A stretch of 64,000 bases of DNA from an uncultured Burkholderiales bacterium (lineage in GTDB: Bacteria; Pseudomonadota; Gammaproteobacteria; Burkholderiales; Burkholderiaceae_C): positions 22,785 through 86,784 of the forward strand of contig CAIMTJ010000048.1 of NCBI GenBank assembly GCA_903844385.1, read 5' to 3'. The translations under genes and the position numbers were made by a program. Below, one piece after another: positions 1 through 8,442 of this stretch (within the stretch, counting starts at the first letter, position 1; every line of letters starts with the position of its first letter). The notes under the pieces were generated by a model. That model worked only from the letters and a program-made list of their open reading frames with translations, made no database searches and had not been told where the DNA came from.

Positions 1-228
1 GGCACTGCCGATGCGGATCGTTTGGGTTTTCATGGCGATGGCGGCCATCAAGATCTCAGGCGCCGAGCCCAAGATACTGGGGTGTGAGTGGTGCTCGCTC
101 ACCCAAAAGCGGCGATACCCCAGCCGTTCGGCAGTTTGCGCCAACTGCACAGTTTGTGCGATGGTGTCTTGGTGACTGCGCCCTTTGGGATTGACGGTTT
201 GATCCAATACGGACAATTGAATGCGCAT
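1..228 (-). CDS. LLM-class flavin-dependent oxidoreductase, partial (N-terminus only)
   Basis: The first 76 residues are present and the gene runs off the left edge. The start is the ATG at 228. The N-terminus has the look of bacterial luciferase-like (LLM class) flavin oxidoreductases: a short first beta strand (MRIQLSVLDQ), a helix rich in QTVQLAQTAERLGY, the RRFWVSEHHSHPSILGSAPE segment typical of the flavin-binding barrel, and an IRIGS strand at the edge. Members use FMNH2 or F420-type cofactors on many substrates, so the substrate cannot be named from this fragment. It is transcribed in the same direction as ettA, about 160 bases downstream of it. Family assignment is firm; the exact function is open. 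Confidence 0.8.
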   Translation of the reverse strand, partial: MRIQLSVLDQTVNPKGRSHQDTIAQTVQLAQTAERLGYRRFWVSEHHSHPSILGSAPEILMAAIAMKTQTIRIGSA

Positions 229-386
229 GGCTTGACTCTGGTTTGTTGAGCAATGGGGGGGAAAGTTGTTGAGAGCCATCATAGTCGAAGGGCGTGCACG
301 CGACAACCCTGTGGGCCCCCAAAGACCCCACCTCTGACCAAGTCCATCCTCTGGGGGCGAGGCCCGCCGCCACCCAGCAAGAGCCT

Positions 387-2048
387 TTACTTGAGCGCTT
401 TGAATCGCATGCGGTGCGGCTTGGCGCCCTCTTCACCCAGGCGTTTTTTCTTGTCGGCTTCGTACTCTTGATAGTTGCCATCAAAAAAGACCCACTGGGA
501 GTCGCCTTCGCAGGCCAAGATGTGGGTGGCAATGCGGTCCAAGAACCAACGGTCATGGCTGATCACCATGACACAACCGGCGAACTCCAAAAGCGCATCT
601 TCCAGCGCCCGCAAGGTTTCCACATCCAAGTCGTTGGAAGGCTCATCGAGCAGCAGCATATTGGCGCCGGCAATCAAGGTCTTGGCCAAATGCAAGCGAC
701 CGCGCTCACCGCCCGAGAGTGTGCCCACGCGTTTTTGCTGATCTCCACCATTGAAGTTAAAGCGACCACAATAGGCTCTTGAAGCCATCTCGAACTTGCC
801 CACGGTCAAAATGTCCAAACCACCAGAGACATCCTCCCAAACCGTTTTGTCGTTGCTCAAATCGTCTCGGGTTTGCTCGACAAAAGCCAACTTCACTGTG
901 CTGCCAATCTTCACCTCGCCTTGATCGGGCTGTTGGTGGCCTGCAATCATGCGAAACAATGTCGATTTACCCGCACCATTGGGTCCAATGATGCCAACGA
1001 TGGCACCAGGCGGCACCTTGAAACTCAAATTATCAATCAGCACCCGGTCTCCAAAAGACTTGCTCACATTGATAAACTCAATGGCCTCGTTGCCCAGGCG
1101 TTCGGCCACGGGAATGAAAATCTCTTGGGTCTCGTTTCTTTTTTGGTACTCAAAGTCTGACAACTCTTCAAACCGCGCAATCCTCGCCTTGCTTTTGGCT
1201 TGACGCCCTTTGGGGTTTTGGCGTATCCACTCCAACTCCTTTTTAAGGGCTTTGGCACGGGCCTCTTCGCCTTTATTTTCTTTCTCCAAACGATCTTGCT
1301 TTTGACTCAACCAGGTGCTGTAGTTGCCCTTCCATGGAATGCCATGTCCGCGGTCGAGCTCCAAAATCCACTCGGCCGCGTTGTCCAGAAAATAGCGGTC
1401 ATGGGTGATGGCCACCACGGTGCCGGAAAAGCGTTGCAAAAACTGCTCGAGCCAATCGACGGACTCCGCATCCAAGTGATTGGTGGGCTCATCGAGCAGC
1501 AACATATCGGGCTTGCTGAGCAACAAGCGGCACAAAGCCACACGGCGTTTCTCACCACCCGACAGCACACCTATGACCGCATCCCAAGCGGGAAGTCTCA
1601 GCGCATCGGCTGCAATTTCAAGCTGGTGCTCACTGTCTGTACCGGCGGCCGAAATGATGGCCTCCAACTCCCCTTGCTCGGCCGCCAGTTGGTCAAAATC
1701 CGCATCGGGCTCGGCGTAGGCGGCATAAATCTCCTCCAATCGGTTCTTGGCGGCGAGCACTTCACCCATGGCGCCTTCGACAGCTTGGCGCACGGTCTCT
1801 TCGGGGTTCAACTCGGGCTCTTGGGGCAGATAGCCAATTCTCAAACCCGGCATGGGGGTCGCTTCGCCCTCGATCTCTTTGTCCACCCCAGCCATGATTT
1901 TCAAAAGGGTAGATTTGCCTGATCCATTGGTGCCGAGCACTCCGATTTTGGCGCCCGGGAAAAAACTAAGGGATATATCCTTGAGAATTTGGCGCTTGGG
2001 TGGGACGATTTTCCCAACGCGGTTCATCGTGAAGACATATTGAGCCAT
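387..2048 (-). CDS. ettA: Energy-dependent translational throttle protein EttA (ABC-F ATPase)
   Basis: This 553-residue ABC-F protein has two ATPase domains and no membrane domain. The first Walker A (GTNGSGKST) lies near residues 39-47, the signature LSGGEKRR near 162-169 and Walker B LLLDEPTNHLD near 183-193. A charged arm/linker rich in Lys, Glu and Arg follows at about 240-310. The second domain has GPNGAGKST, LSGGERGR and LLLDEPSNDLD. EttA binds the ribosomal E site and gates entry into the elongation cycle according to the ATP/ADP ratio. Length matches the family (about 555). The ATG at 2048 begins MAQYVFTMNRVGK, the usual EttA N-terminus, with AGGAAAG upstream. It is divergent from the helicase gene to its right. 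Confidence 0.95.
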   Translation of the reverse strand: MAQYVFTMNRVGKIVPPKRQILKDISLSFFPGAKIGVLGTNGSGKSTLLKIMAGVDKEIEGEATPMPGLRIGYLPQEPELNPEETVRQAVEGAMGEVLAAKNRLEEIYAAYAEPDADFDQLAAEQGELEAIISAAGTDSEHQLEIAADALRLPAWDAVIGVLSGGEKRRVALCRLLLSKPDMLLLDEPTNHLDAESVDWLEQFLQRFSGTVVAITHDRYFLDNAAEWILELDRGHGIPWKGNYSTWLSQKQDRLEKENKGEEARAKALKKELEWIRQNPKGRQAKSKARIARFEELSDFEYQKRNETQEIFIPVAERLGNEAIEFINVSKSFGDRVLIDNLSFKVPPGAIVGIIGPNGAGKSTLFRMIAGHQQPDQGEVKIGSTVKLAFVEQTRDDLSNDKTVWEDVSGGLDILTVGKFEMASRAYCGRFNFNGGDQQKRVGTLSGGERGRLHLAKTLIAGANMLLLDEPSNDLDVETLRALEDALLEFAGCVMVISHDRWFLDRIATHILACEGDSQWVFFDGNYQEYEADKKKRLGEEGAKPHRMRFKALK

Positions 2049-2187
2049 GAGCGAAACTTTCCTAATTCAATTCAAACGAGCAGAGTACTCTAACACCATT
2101 GCCCACCCAGCTTCACGGCGCTGGCTCTTAAATTTAGAACAAAAGTGAGCGGCAAGTGTTGGTTTTTTTGTGATCTCGGGCGTTAAT

Positions 2188-2218
2188 TTGCACGCTTGGG
2201 GCGAAATCATGAGACAAT
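2188..2218 (+). promoter_or_regulatory. Candidate sigma-70 promoter for the helicase gene at 2387
   Basis: A TTGCAC hexamer (2188-2193) and a GACAAT hexamer (2213-2218) are separated by 19 bases, which is long for sigma-70. The predicted transcript would start a few bases before the hairpin at 2226-2249. The call is weak because the spacing is poor and the -10 is imperfect. Confidence 0.3.
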
Positions 2219-2225
2219 TGAGGCG

Positions 2226-2249
2226 GTTTAGGCAACCAGTCGCCTAAAC
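2226..2249 (+). promoter_or_regulatory. Perfect hairpin in the leader of the DEAD-box helicase gene
   Basis: GTTTAGGC (2226-2233) and GCCTAAAC (2242-2249) form an uninterrupted 8-bp stem with an 8-nt loop. There is no downstream T tract, so it is not a rho-independent terminator. It lies about 138 bases before the helicase ATG, close to where the candidate promoter would start transcription. A stabilising or autoregulatory 5' stem-loop is an inference. Confidence 0.45.
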
Positions 2250-2386
2250 ACCAGCATTTCTGCTCGGGCTTTGCACCGGTGACACCACTCGGTTTTTGCG
2301 CCCACTTTTTGTTCCCCGGTCTCTTACTGGTTGCCCCTATCAATGGCAATGATGACCGATCCATGCGCCGGACTAGGCGCTCCACT

Positions 2387-4258
2387 ATGAAATTTGAAGA
2401 ACTCCATTTGGCTCCTGCCATCTTAAAAGCTGTCCAAGAACAGGGCTATGAAACACCCACTCCCGTTCAAGAACAAGCCATCCCCATTGTCCTAGAGGGG
2501 CATGATTTGCTCGCAGGGGCTCAAACCGGAACGGGCAAAACCGCAGCGTTCACCCTGCCCATGCTGCACAAGTTGACCATGTCACGCAGCACACCCAATA
2601 AATTTGGGGTCTACGGCATTCGCGCCTTGGTGCTCACCCCCACGCGGGAATTGGCCGCCCAGGTTGAAGAGTCGGTCCGAACTTATGGCAAATACTTGCA
2701 ACTGAGCTCTTGCGTGATTTTTGGTGGCGTTGGGATGAAACCCCAAATCGATCGCCTCAAACGGGGCGTGGATATTTTGGTGGCCACGCCAGGGCGCCTC
2801 CTTGACCTGCAGCAACAAGGCTATGTGGATTTGGGCACGATCCAAATGCTCATTTTGGACGAAGCCGATCGAATGCTCGACATGGGTTTTATCCATGATG
2901 TGAAAAAAATATTGGCCCTGATTCCTGCAGAAAAGCAAAGCCTTTTGTTTTCTGCCACGTTCAGCCAAGAGATCAAAGATTTAGCGCAAAATCTTCTTAA
3001 AAATCCACAGAGCATCCAAGTCACCCCCCCGAACACAACGGTGCAACGCATCAAACAACTCGCGCACCCGGTGGGTCGCGGCAAGAAAAAGGCACTGCTC
3101 GCCCATATCATTCAAACCCACGACTGGAGTCAAGTCTTGGTGTTCACCCGCACCAAATTTGGCGCCAATTCGGTGGCCGAGTACTTGAACAAACAAGGCA
3201 TCAGCGCCATGCCACTGCACGGCAACAAAAGCCAGTCGGCCCGCACCCAAGCGCTCGAAGGCTTCAAGAGCGGTGAAGTTCGCGCCTTGGTGGCGACCGA
3301 CATCGCTGCTCGCGGCATCGACATCGATGAGTTGCCGCATGTGGTGAACTACGAGATTCCCAATGTTTCTGAAGATTATGTGCACCGCATTGGGCGCACC
3401 GGGCGCGCTGGCTCCGATGGACAAGCCGTGAGCTTGGTCTCTTTGGATGAAGAAGGTTTTATGCGCGACATTGAGCACTTCACCCACCAAACCATCGAAG
3501 TTCAAGTGGTAGAAGGCTTTGGCCCAGAACCCGACGAAAAAGCCGAGCCCATCGCCATGGGGCGTCAAACCATTTGGGGCGGCATTGGCCGTGCACCCTC
3601 TAGAGACGTGATGGCCGCGGCGGCCAAGGCCGCGCGCTTTGAGATGATGGAGCGCATCAAAGACAAAAAACTGGCCAGTCCCAACAAAGCCCGTCCTTCT
3701 CAAAACAATGGCCCCTCCAGGAGCACCCGCCCCTCCAGGCCCAACGGTGACGTCAACCGTGAACGGGTCTTTGATCCCAATCAACCCTCCAGTCCATACG
3801 CTCGCCCATCCAACCCCGGCGCTCGTGACGGCGCTCACCCTGCCCACAAACCCAGTGGCGCTGGTCGTGGCGCTCCCCCCAGGAACAATGAGCAACGGGG
3901 TAGCCTCAAGCCGCGTGGGCCTGCACGCCCAGGACCGGGCCAATCCCAGCCGCGTGAAGGCGCCCATGATGCCCATCACGTGCCCCATGCACCGCGTGCG
4001 CACATGATGGACGAGGATTACCAACCCCGCGAAAACGCCCACTTGGGCACGCACAATGGGGTCAACGCCTTTGGTCACAAGAATCAAAACAAGGGAACCA
4101 GTATCCCCGATCCGACCCGTACGAGCGTCGACCTCATGAGCGAGAGACGTGGTGGCGGTGGCAATCGACCCCGTGGTCCCAAGCCCGCCGGTGGTGGCTT
4201 TGGGGGCAAACGCAGCGGTGGCGGCGGCGGTGGAGGTCGTGGGGGCTTTGGCCGATAA
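2387..4258 (+). CDS. DEAD-box ATP-dependent RNA helicase, RhlE type, with long basic Gly-rich tail
   Basis: This 623-residue helicase would unwind RNA duplexes in ribosome assembly or mRNA turnover. The Q motif is near residue 25, motif I AQTGTGKT at 45-52, PTRELA near 85, TPGR near 134, DEAD at 158-161, SAT at 189-191, ARGID near 308 and HRIGRTGR at 333-340. After about residue 430 there is a roughly 190-residue low-complexity tail rich in Pro, Arg, Asn, His and Gly, ending in a Gly run with RGGFGR, a likely RNA-binding extension. I chose the ATG at 2387 (MKFEELHLAP) because homologous RhlE proteins begin there; an in-frame ATG at 2363 is possible. A second paralogue lies at 21652-23448. Confidence 0.92.
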   Translation: MKFEELHLAPAILKAVQEQGYETPTPVQEQAIPIVLEGHDLLAGAQTGTGKTAAFTLPMLHKLTMSRSTPNKFGVYGIRALVLTPTRELAAQVEESVRTYGKYLQLSSCVIFGGVGMKPQIDRLKRGVDILVATPGRLLDLQQQGYVDLGTIQMLILDEADRMLDMGFIHDVKKILALIPAEKQSLLFSATFSQEIKDLAQNLLKNPQSIQVTPPNTTVQRIKQLAHPVGRGKKKALLAHIIQTHDWSQVLVFTRTKFGANSVAEYLNKQGISAMPLHGNKSQSARTQALEGFKSGEVRALVATDIAARGIDIDELPHVVNYEIPNVSEDYVHRIGRTGRAGSDGQAVSLVSLDEEGFMRDIEHFTHQTIEVQVVEGFGPEPDEKAEPIAMGRQTIWGGIGRAPSRDVMAAAAKAARFEMMERIKDKKLASPNKARPSQNNGPSRSTRPSRPNGDVNRERVFDPNQPSSPYARPSNPGARDGAHPAHKPSGAGRGAPPRNNEQRGSLKPRGPARPGPGQSQPREGAHDAHHVPHAPRAHMMDEDYQPRENAHLGTHNGVNAFGHKNQNKGTSIPDPTRTSVDLMSERRGGGGNRPRGPKPAGGGFGGKRSGGGGGGGRGGFGR

Positions 4259-4371
4259 AAAAGCCAAAGATCACCCTTGAGCAGGGGCACCTGCCCCGAG
4301 GCCGCTCTTGAGCCCACTTTATGCTTCAGAATCGAAAAACTGCAGCCTCAAGACAAGGATGTTGATGTCTG

Positions 4372-4395
4372 CACTCGCGTGAGCACTGGCGAGTG
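4372..4395 (+). terminator. Weak hairpin between convergent genes
   Basis: CACTCGC (4372-4378) pairs with GCGAGTG (4389-4395) across a 10-nt loop and is followed by GGGTTTT. It lies between the 3' ends of the helicase gene and the convergent dehydrogenase gene. The T tract is short, so this is a weak terminator candidate. A GGGGCA/TGCCCC hairpin at 4284-4297 nearby has no T tract. Confidence 0.3.
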
Positions 4396-4401
4396 GGGTT
4401 T

Positions 4402-5352
4402 TCAGGGCCAAGGGGTCAACAAGGGCCTGTCTTGAAAATGAGCGTGCAAATTGGCCAACAACAATTCGCCCATGGCCAATCGTGATTCTTGCGTTGCGCA
4501 AGCGATGTGGGGCGTGAGCAGCACATTTTGAAGGCTTTTGAATTCCGGGGCCACTTTGGGTGCCTGCGGAAAAACATCCAGGGCGGCTCCACCGATTCTT
4601 TTGGACTGCAGCGTCTTGATCAAGGCGGCTTGGTCAACCCAAGACGCATGCCCGACATTGATCAAATACCCCTTGGAGCCCAGCGCGTCGAGCACCGCTT
4701 GATTGATCAATGGACCTTGAGGCGCAGGGGTCGTTTTGCCCAACACCAAAAAGTCCACTTGTGAGGCCAAGTCCGTGATGGATTTGACAAAGGGTAAATC
4801 ACAACTCGCGTCACTTTCAGAGTCGTGATAACTCACCTTCAATTGAAATCCTGAGGCTCGAGCCGCCAACGCTCGCCCCAAGTCGCCCATGCCCACCAAC
4901 CCCAAGCGCAAACCGCTGAAGGTTTTGGTCAAGGGGAACTCCCCCTCCACCCAGTCGAGGTTGCGCACAAAACGATCGGCTTGCGTGATCTTGCGAGACG
5001 CATTGATCATCAAACCAAAGGCCAAGTCGGCCACGTCATGGGGCGAATGCTCCGGGGTATAGGTCACAGGGATGCCACGCGAGCGGGCGGCTTTCACATC
5101 GATCTTGTCGAGTTGAGTGCCCATGATGGTGATGATCTCAACATTGGGGTAAGTGGCGAGAAGCTTGGCATCGATGGTGGTCTCATCGCCGCCGACCATG
5201 GCACGCACACGCGTAAAGGCAGCCGGGTCGGTGATGTGGTGGTGGTCGTGCAACTCGTAAAGCGCTTGCAAACCATTCATCACAAAATTGGGCAGCGCGG
5301 TGAGCAGCAACACGTCAATGTGTTCTTGTTGGGGTGAGTCACTTTCAGACAT
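4402..5352 (-). CDS. D-2-hydroxyacid dehydrogenase family protein with altered catalytic residues
   Basis: A 316-residue protein with the D-isomer-specific 2-hydroxyacid dehydrogenase fold, closest in feel to the hydroxyphenylpyruvate/glyoxylate reductase branch. The NAD(P) Rossmann motif GLVGMGDLGR is at 151-160 and the segment PHIACATQESR at 281-291 keeps the catalytic His (about 282). Two other hallmarks are changed. The NVARG-type loop carrying the catalytic Arg reads NVGHAS (232-237), with His at 235. The DVFENEP-type loop carrying the catalytic Glu reads DVFPQAP (259-265), with Ala at 264. The family uses an Arg-Glu-His triad for hydride transfer to 2-oxoacids, so activity on such acids is doubtful. 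It stands alone, convergent with the helicase gene. Confidence 0.8.
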   Translation of the reverse strand: MSESDSPQQEHIDVLLLTALPNFVMNGLQALYELHDHHHITDPAAFTRVRAMVGGDETTIDAKLLATYPNVEIITIMGTQLDKIDVKAARSRGIPVTYTPEHSPHDVADLAFGLMINASRKITQADRFVRNLDWVEGEFPLTKTFSGLRLGLVGMGDLGRALAARASGFQLKVSYHDSESDASCDLPFVKSITDLASQVDFLVLGKTTPAPQGPLINQAVLDALGSKGYLINVGHASWVDQAALIKTLQSKRIGGAALDVFPQAPKVAPEFKSLQNVLLTPHIACATQESRLAMGELLLANLHAHFQDRPLLTPWP

Positions 5353-5561
5353 TGGGTCATCCTCGAAAATTTTTTTGAACTGACTTGGGCATGGACCCAG
5401 TCTAATCGCAAACCCACTGCGTAATCAAGAGCAGCGGGGGCTGAAAGTCTGCCGCATGATCAAAAACAAGACTCGACTCAATAAACGAGGCTGCCCCTGC
5501 GTGACTGGGATGAAAGGCCGCTAAAATTCATCCTTACCAATAGAATTTTTTATATATTCCC

Positions 5562-5966
5562 ATGCTTTTTTTACACACCATGCTGCGCGTTGGACATTTA
5601 CAGCGTTCCATCGATTTCTACACCCACGTCATGGGCATGACCTTGCTCAGAACCACTGAACGCCCCGAGCAAAACTACAGCTTGGCGTTTTTAGGCTATG
5701 GCAGCAACCCCGAGCAAGCTGAATTGGAATTGACCCACAACCACGGCGTGGAGCACTATGAACTTGGGACGGCCTATGGCCACATTGCTATCGGTGTGGC
5801 CGACATTGTCGCCACTTGCAACAAGATCCGAGCCTCTAGCGGCGCCATTACTCGAGAACCTGGCCCAGTCAAGGGCGGCGACACCATCATTGCGTTTGTC
5901 ACCGACCCCGATGGCTACAAAATTGAATTGATCCAAAAAGAATTTCTACACCCCCACTCGGCTTGA
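5562..5966 (+). CDS. gloA: Lactoylglutathione lyase (glyoxalase I)
   Basis: Glyoxalase I isomerises the hemithioacetal of methylglyoxal and glutathione to S-lactoylglutathione in the cytoplasm. The 134-residue length and the two-repeat VOC fold match the bacterial Ni(II) type. The four metal ligands fall at the same numbers as in E. coli GloA: His5, Glu56, His74 and Glu122. Other family segments visible are HTMLRV at the N-terminus, [15 protein letters not shown] and [11 protein letters not shown] near the end. No good Shine-Dalgarno is seen before the ATG at 5562. A TAAAAT -10-like box lies about 35 bases upstream, with a poor -35. It is followed by pdxH on the same strand. Confidence 0.95.
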   Translation: MLFLHTMLRVGHLQRSIDFYTHVMGMTLLRTTERPEQNYSLAFLGYGSNPEQAELELTHNHGVEHYELGTAYGHIAIGVADIVATCNKIRASSGAITREPGPVKGGDTIIAFVTDPDGYKIELIQKEFLHPHSA

Positions 5967-6062
5967 CGGGAGGTGGTTTCAGAGAAGACATCTTGACACC
6001 CCACCCACCAAGATCAAGACCCAGCCGCCCCCCCAAAGCTGGCGCTCAGCCAGCGGCACGGC

Positions 6063-6746
6063 GTGATTGAAACCAAGGACGACCCATTGACTATCAACCC
6101 GTTAGCAGACATGCGCAAAAGCTACGAGCTCGCTGAGCTTGACGACGCCCATCTCAAAGACACGCCCCATGCATTTTTCAAGCTTTGGCTTGAAGAAGCG
6201 TTGAAGGCCCAGATCCCAGAGCCCACGGCGATGACCTTGGCCACGGTGGACAGCCACATGAGACCGAGCACGCGCATCGTGCTGCTCAAGGGCTTGGAGA
6301 GCGAGGGCTTGATTTTTTACACCAACTACCTCAGCCGCAAAGGCCAGGAATTAGCCGGCAACCCCCATGCGGCTTTGCAGTTTCATTGGGTCGAGCTCGA
6401 ACGCACCGTGCGCATTGAAGGTTTGATAGAAAAAACCAGCGACGCTATGAGTGACGACTATTTTCACTCCCGCCCCAGAGGCTCACAAATCGGAGCCTGG
6501 GCCAGTGCACAAAGCCAAGTGCTCCAAAGTCGCGAGCAACTCCAAAACGAGGTCAGCCGACTCGAGCATCTGTATGACCAGCAACCCATCCCACGCCCGG
6601 CGCATTGGGGTGGTTATCGTTTGATTCCAGAGTGTTGGGAGTTTTGGCAAGGACGCCCCAGTCGTTTGCACGACCGGATTCGCTACCAACGTCATGGCGA
6701 GCCGGGCGCGAGTGCCCAGTGGCACGTCGAGCGCTTGGCGCCCTAG
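6063..6746 (+). CDS. pdxH: Pyridoxamine 5'-phosphate oxidase
   Basis: PdxH is the FMN-dependent oxidase that makes pyridoxal 5'-phosphate from the pyridoxine and pyridoxamine phosphates, the last step of vitamin B6 synthesis and salvage. The 227-residue product carries the family landmarks RIVLLKG and [13 protein letters not shown] (FMN binding), [14 protein letters not shown], and the C-terminal signature [18 protein letters not shown] ending in ERLAP. The start used is GTG at 6063, which gives an N-terminus of the normal length before the MRKSYE helix. An ATG at 6111 would truncate that helix region. It lies about 100 bases after gloA and converges on msrA. Confidence 0.95.
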   Translation: MIETKDDPLTINPLADMRKSYELAELDDAHLKDTPHAFFKLWLEEALKAQIPEPTAMTLATVDSHMRPSTRIVLLKGLESEGLIFYTNYLSRKGQELAGNPHAALQFHWVELERTVRIEGLIEKTSDAMSDDYFHSRPRGSQIGAWASAQSQVLQSREQLQNEVSRLEHLYDQQPIPRPAHWGGYRLIPECWEFWQGRPSRLHDRIRYQRHGEPGASAQWHVERLAP

Positions 6747-6763
6747 ACCCAGTAACGCCAGGC

Positions 6764-7300
6764 TCAGACTTTCAGTCGGGAGGCAAAGGTCTGGGTGAAT
6801 TTGGCCACTTTGGGCGCCACCACATAGGCACAATAGCCCTGATTGGGATGGTTGACAAAATAGTCCTGGTGATAGTCTTCGGCGCGACTGAAATTCTTGA
6901 GCGCCAGCACTTCGGTGGTGATGGGTGAAGCATAGGCGCGCTGGTCTTTGAGCTCAGCCAACACCTTTTCAATGACCTCGAGATCGGACTCATCTTCCCA
7001 GTAAATACCACTGCGGTATTGGGTTCCTTCGTCATTGCCTTGGCGATTCAAGGTGGTGGGGTCATGGATCACAAAAAAGACTTGCAGCACCTCTTCCAAA
7101 CCAATGATGCTGCTGTCGTAGCGCAATTGAACGACCTCCACGTGACCGGTTTGACCCGAACAAACCGCCTCATACGAGGGGTTCAAGGTATGGCCATTCG
7201 AATAGCCAGACACCACATCGACGACGCCTTGAAGCCGATCAAAAACCGCCTCCAGACACCAAAAGCACCCGCCCCCTAAAGTGATGGACTTGATCGACAT
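6764..7300 (-). CDS. msrA: Peptide-methionine (S)-S-oxide reductase MsrA
   Basis: MsrA reduces the S epimer of methionine sulfoxide in proteins and free methionine, using thioredoxin. The catalytic motif GCFWC is at residues 11-15, with Cys12 as nucleophile. Further landmarks are GYSNG, HDPTTLNRQGNDEGTQYRS and EDYHQDY (141-147), plus a C-terminal Cys in QGYCAY (Cys157) that could resolve the disulfide. I start at the ATG at 7300 (MSIKSITLGGGCFWC), giving 178 residues, a normal length. The frame is open 22 codons further upstream, but that part lacks family resemblance. It has no MsrB partner nearby and is convergent with pdxH. Confidence 0.95.
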   Translation of the reverse strand: MSIKSITLGGGCFWCLEAVFDRLQGVVDVVSGYSNGHTLNPSYEAVCSGQTGHVEVVQLRYDSSIIGLEEVLQVFFVIHDPTTLNRQGNDEGTQYRSGIYWEDESDLEVIEKVLAELKDQRAYASPITTEVLALKNFSRAEDYHQDYFVNHPNQGYCAYVVAPKVAKFTQTFASRLKV

Positions 7301-7379
7301 GGATGAACACCTCGTTAAAAAATTCAACTCTTCCAGCTCATTGAGCCCGATCAAAGCAAGCGTCAAGTCTGCTGCTGGG

Positions 7380-8228
7380 TCAGAAACCTTTGGTAAAACC
7401 CAGTGTCAAACCGGGCTTGCCAGCAGAACGCACACCATAGGCATCGGTCTGAAAATAACCGCGCTTGGAGGTGCTGTAGTAATAGGCTGAAACCACCGCG
7501 TTCCCACCAAAATCCTTGCCAATACTCAATTTGTAATCGGCAACGGAGGGGGTGAGTGCAACGGAGCCGACGTCAGAGGCTTGCAAGAACTGGTTGTATT
7601 TTTTGAGCGACAACAGGCCCACGTGCGCACCAAAAACCAAGCCCACAAACTGTTGCGAATACCCCAGGTCAATGTAGGTGGTGCCCTTGGTTGACAAATG
7701 AGAACCCACGCTGGAGGCCATTTTGAAATAGTCGGCCGTGGCGAGGTTCACCTTCAAAGACAAGGGGCCATTGCTCAAGCCCACATACACTTCGGTGTTG
7801 TTGATGGCCGTGTTGTTGGTGAGGAGGGAGTTTTGTGCAGAATTGGAGCCACTCTTGGGATAACCATAATAAATGGCACCGATGTCGTAACCTGTCCCCA
7901 TGAGGCTGGCCCACTCGCCTTTCAAGCCGCCATAGAAGTCCATCTCCAAGGACGCTCCGTTGTACAAGTCTTGGGCCACATTGGAGTTCCAGTTGCCCAC
8001 ATACAAGCCATTGCGGTGCTCCCAGTCCAGTCCCCCTTGCAGGGCTGGACCGAAATTGGTTTGGGTAAACCCACGAAAGCGGTAGTCGCTCATGATCGAC
8101 ATATTGCCCGTCACTTTGGATTCGGGCTCTTGATCTGCCAAGGCCCATTGAAAGGCGCCACAAAGCATGCAAGCGCCCAAAGCGAGTTGAGCAAGACCTA
8201 GGACGCTGGTGTTGATTGTTTTTCTCAT
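7380..8228 (-). CDS. TorF-family putative outer-membrane porin
   Basis: A 282-residue secreted beta-barrel protein. Residues 1-31 are a signal peptide with a hydrophobic core (LGLAQLALGACMLCGAFQWALA) and a likely cut after ALA. The mature protein begins with the segment SDYRFRGFTQT, the hallmark of the TorF/TIGR02001 family of proteobacterial outer-membrane proteins of unknown substrate. Alternating hydrophobic strands follow, and the protein ends in Phe (LGFTKGF), as is usual for barrel assembly. The start is the ATG at 8228 with AAGGGATG upstream. An inverted repeat about 120 bases upstream may be an operator. Confidence 0.85.
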   Translation of the reverse strand: MRKTINTSVLGLAQLALGACMLCGAFQWALADQEPESKVTGNMSIMSDYRFRGFTQTNFGPALQGGLDWEHRNGLYVGNWNSNVAQDLYNGASLEMDFYGGLKGEWASLMGTGYDIGAIYYGYPKSGSNSAQNSLLTNNTAINNTEVYVGLSNGPLSLKVNLATADYFKMASSVGSHLSTKGTTYIDLGYSQQFVGLVFGAHVGLLSLKKYNQFLQASDVGSVALTPSVADYKLSIGKDFGGNAVVSAYYYSTSKRGYFQTDAYGVRSAGKPGLTLGFTKGF

Positions 8229-8343
8229 GGCACATCCCTTGTTTTTTTACTTTTGATCTAGAACATATTTTAATTGAAAACCCTCACCAGGCCTGTTTCT
8301 CCAGACCCCGCGGTTGAAGGCGGTCCGCTCAAGCGTCTTATTT

Positions 8344-8362
8344 TGACACCGTAACAGTGTCA
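8344..8362. promoter_or_regulatory. Inverted repeat upstream of the porin gene, possible operator
   Basis: TGACAC (8344-8349) and GTGTCA (8357-8362) form a perfect 6-bp inverted repeat with a 7-base spacer. It lies 116 bases upstream of the porin ATG. The size suits a dimeric repressor such as a TetR, GntR or MarR protein, but no regulator gene is adjacent, so this is only a candidate. Confidence 0.35.
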
Positions 8363-8397
8363 CGCTCCCAAAAAGACTACTTAACTACTCTTATTTG

Positions 8398-8442
8398 TCA
8401 TTGCTGTGGTCATTGCTGTGGTCATCGCACTGGCTGCACTGG
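8398..8442 (+). repeat. Imperfect 12-bp tandem repeat, intergenic
   Basis: Two identical copies of TCATTGCTGTGG (8398-8409 and 8410-8421) are followed by a diverged copy TCATCGCACTGG (8422-8433) and a 9-base partial unit. The unit resembles the 12-mer repeated at the 3' end of purM (GGTCATTGCCCT and GGTCATCGCCCT). Confidence 0.6.

Larger units (their letters stand above)
2049..2386. other. Divergent intergenic region between ettA and a DEAD-box helicase gene
   Basis: This 338-base stretch has no convincing coding frame. It holds the upstream regions of both divergent genes. On the right side it contains a weak candidate promoter and a perfect 8-bp hairpin, which would make a leader of roughly 160 nt for the helicase mRNA. 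The rest shows no repeat or motif that I can name. Confidence 0.6.

Noticed and set aside
2981..4267. Long open frame of 428 codons on the minus strand opposite the first helicase gene
   Set aside because: It is antisense to a clear DEAD-box helicase, has no recognisable domain and reflects codon bias in the sense gene.
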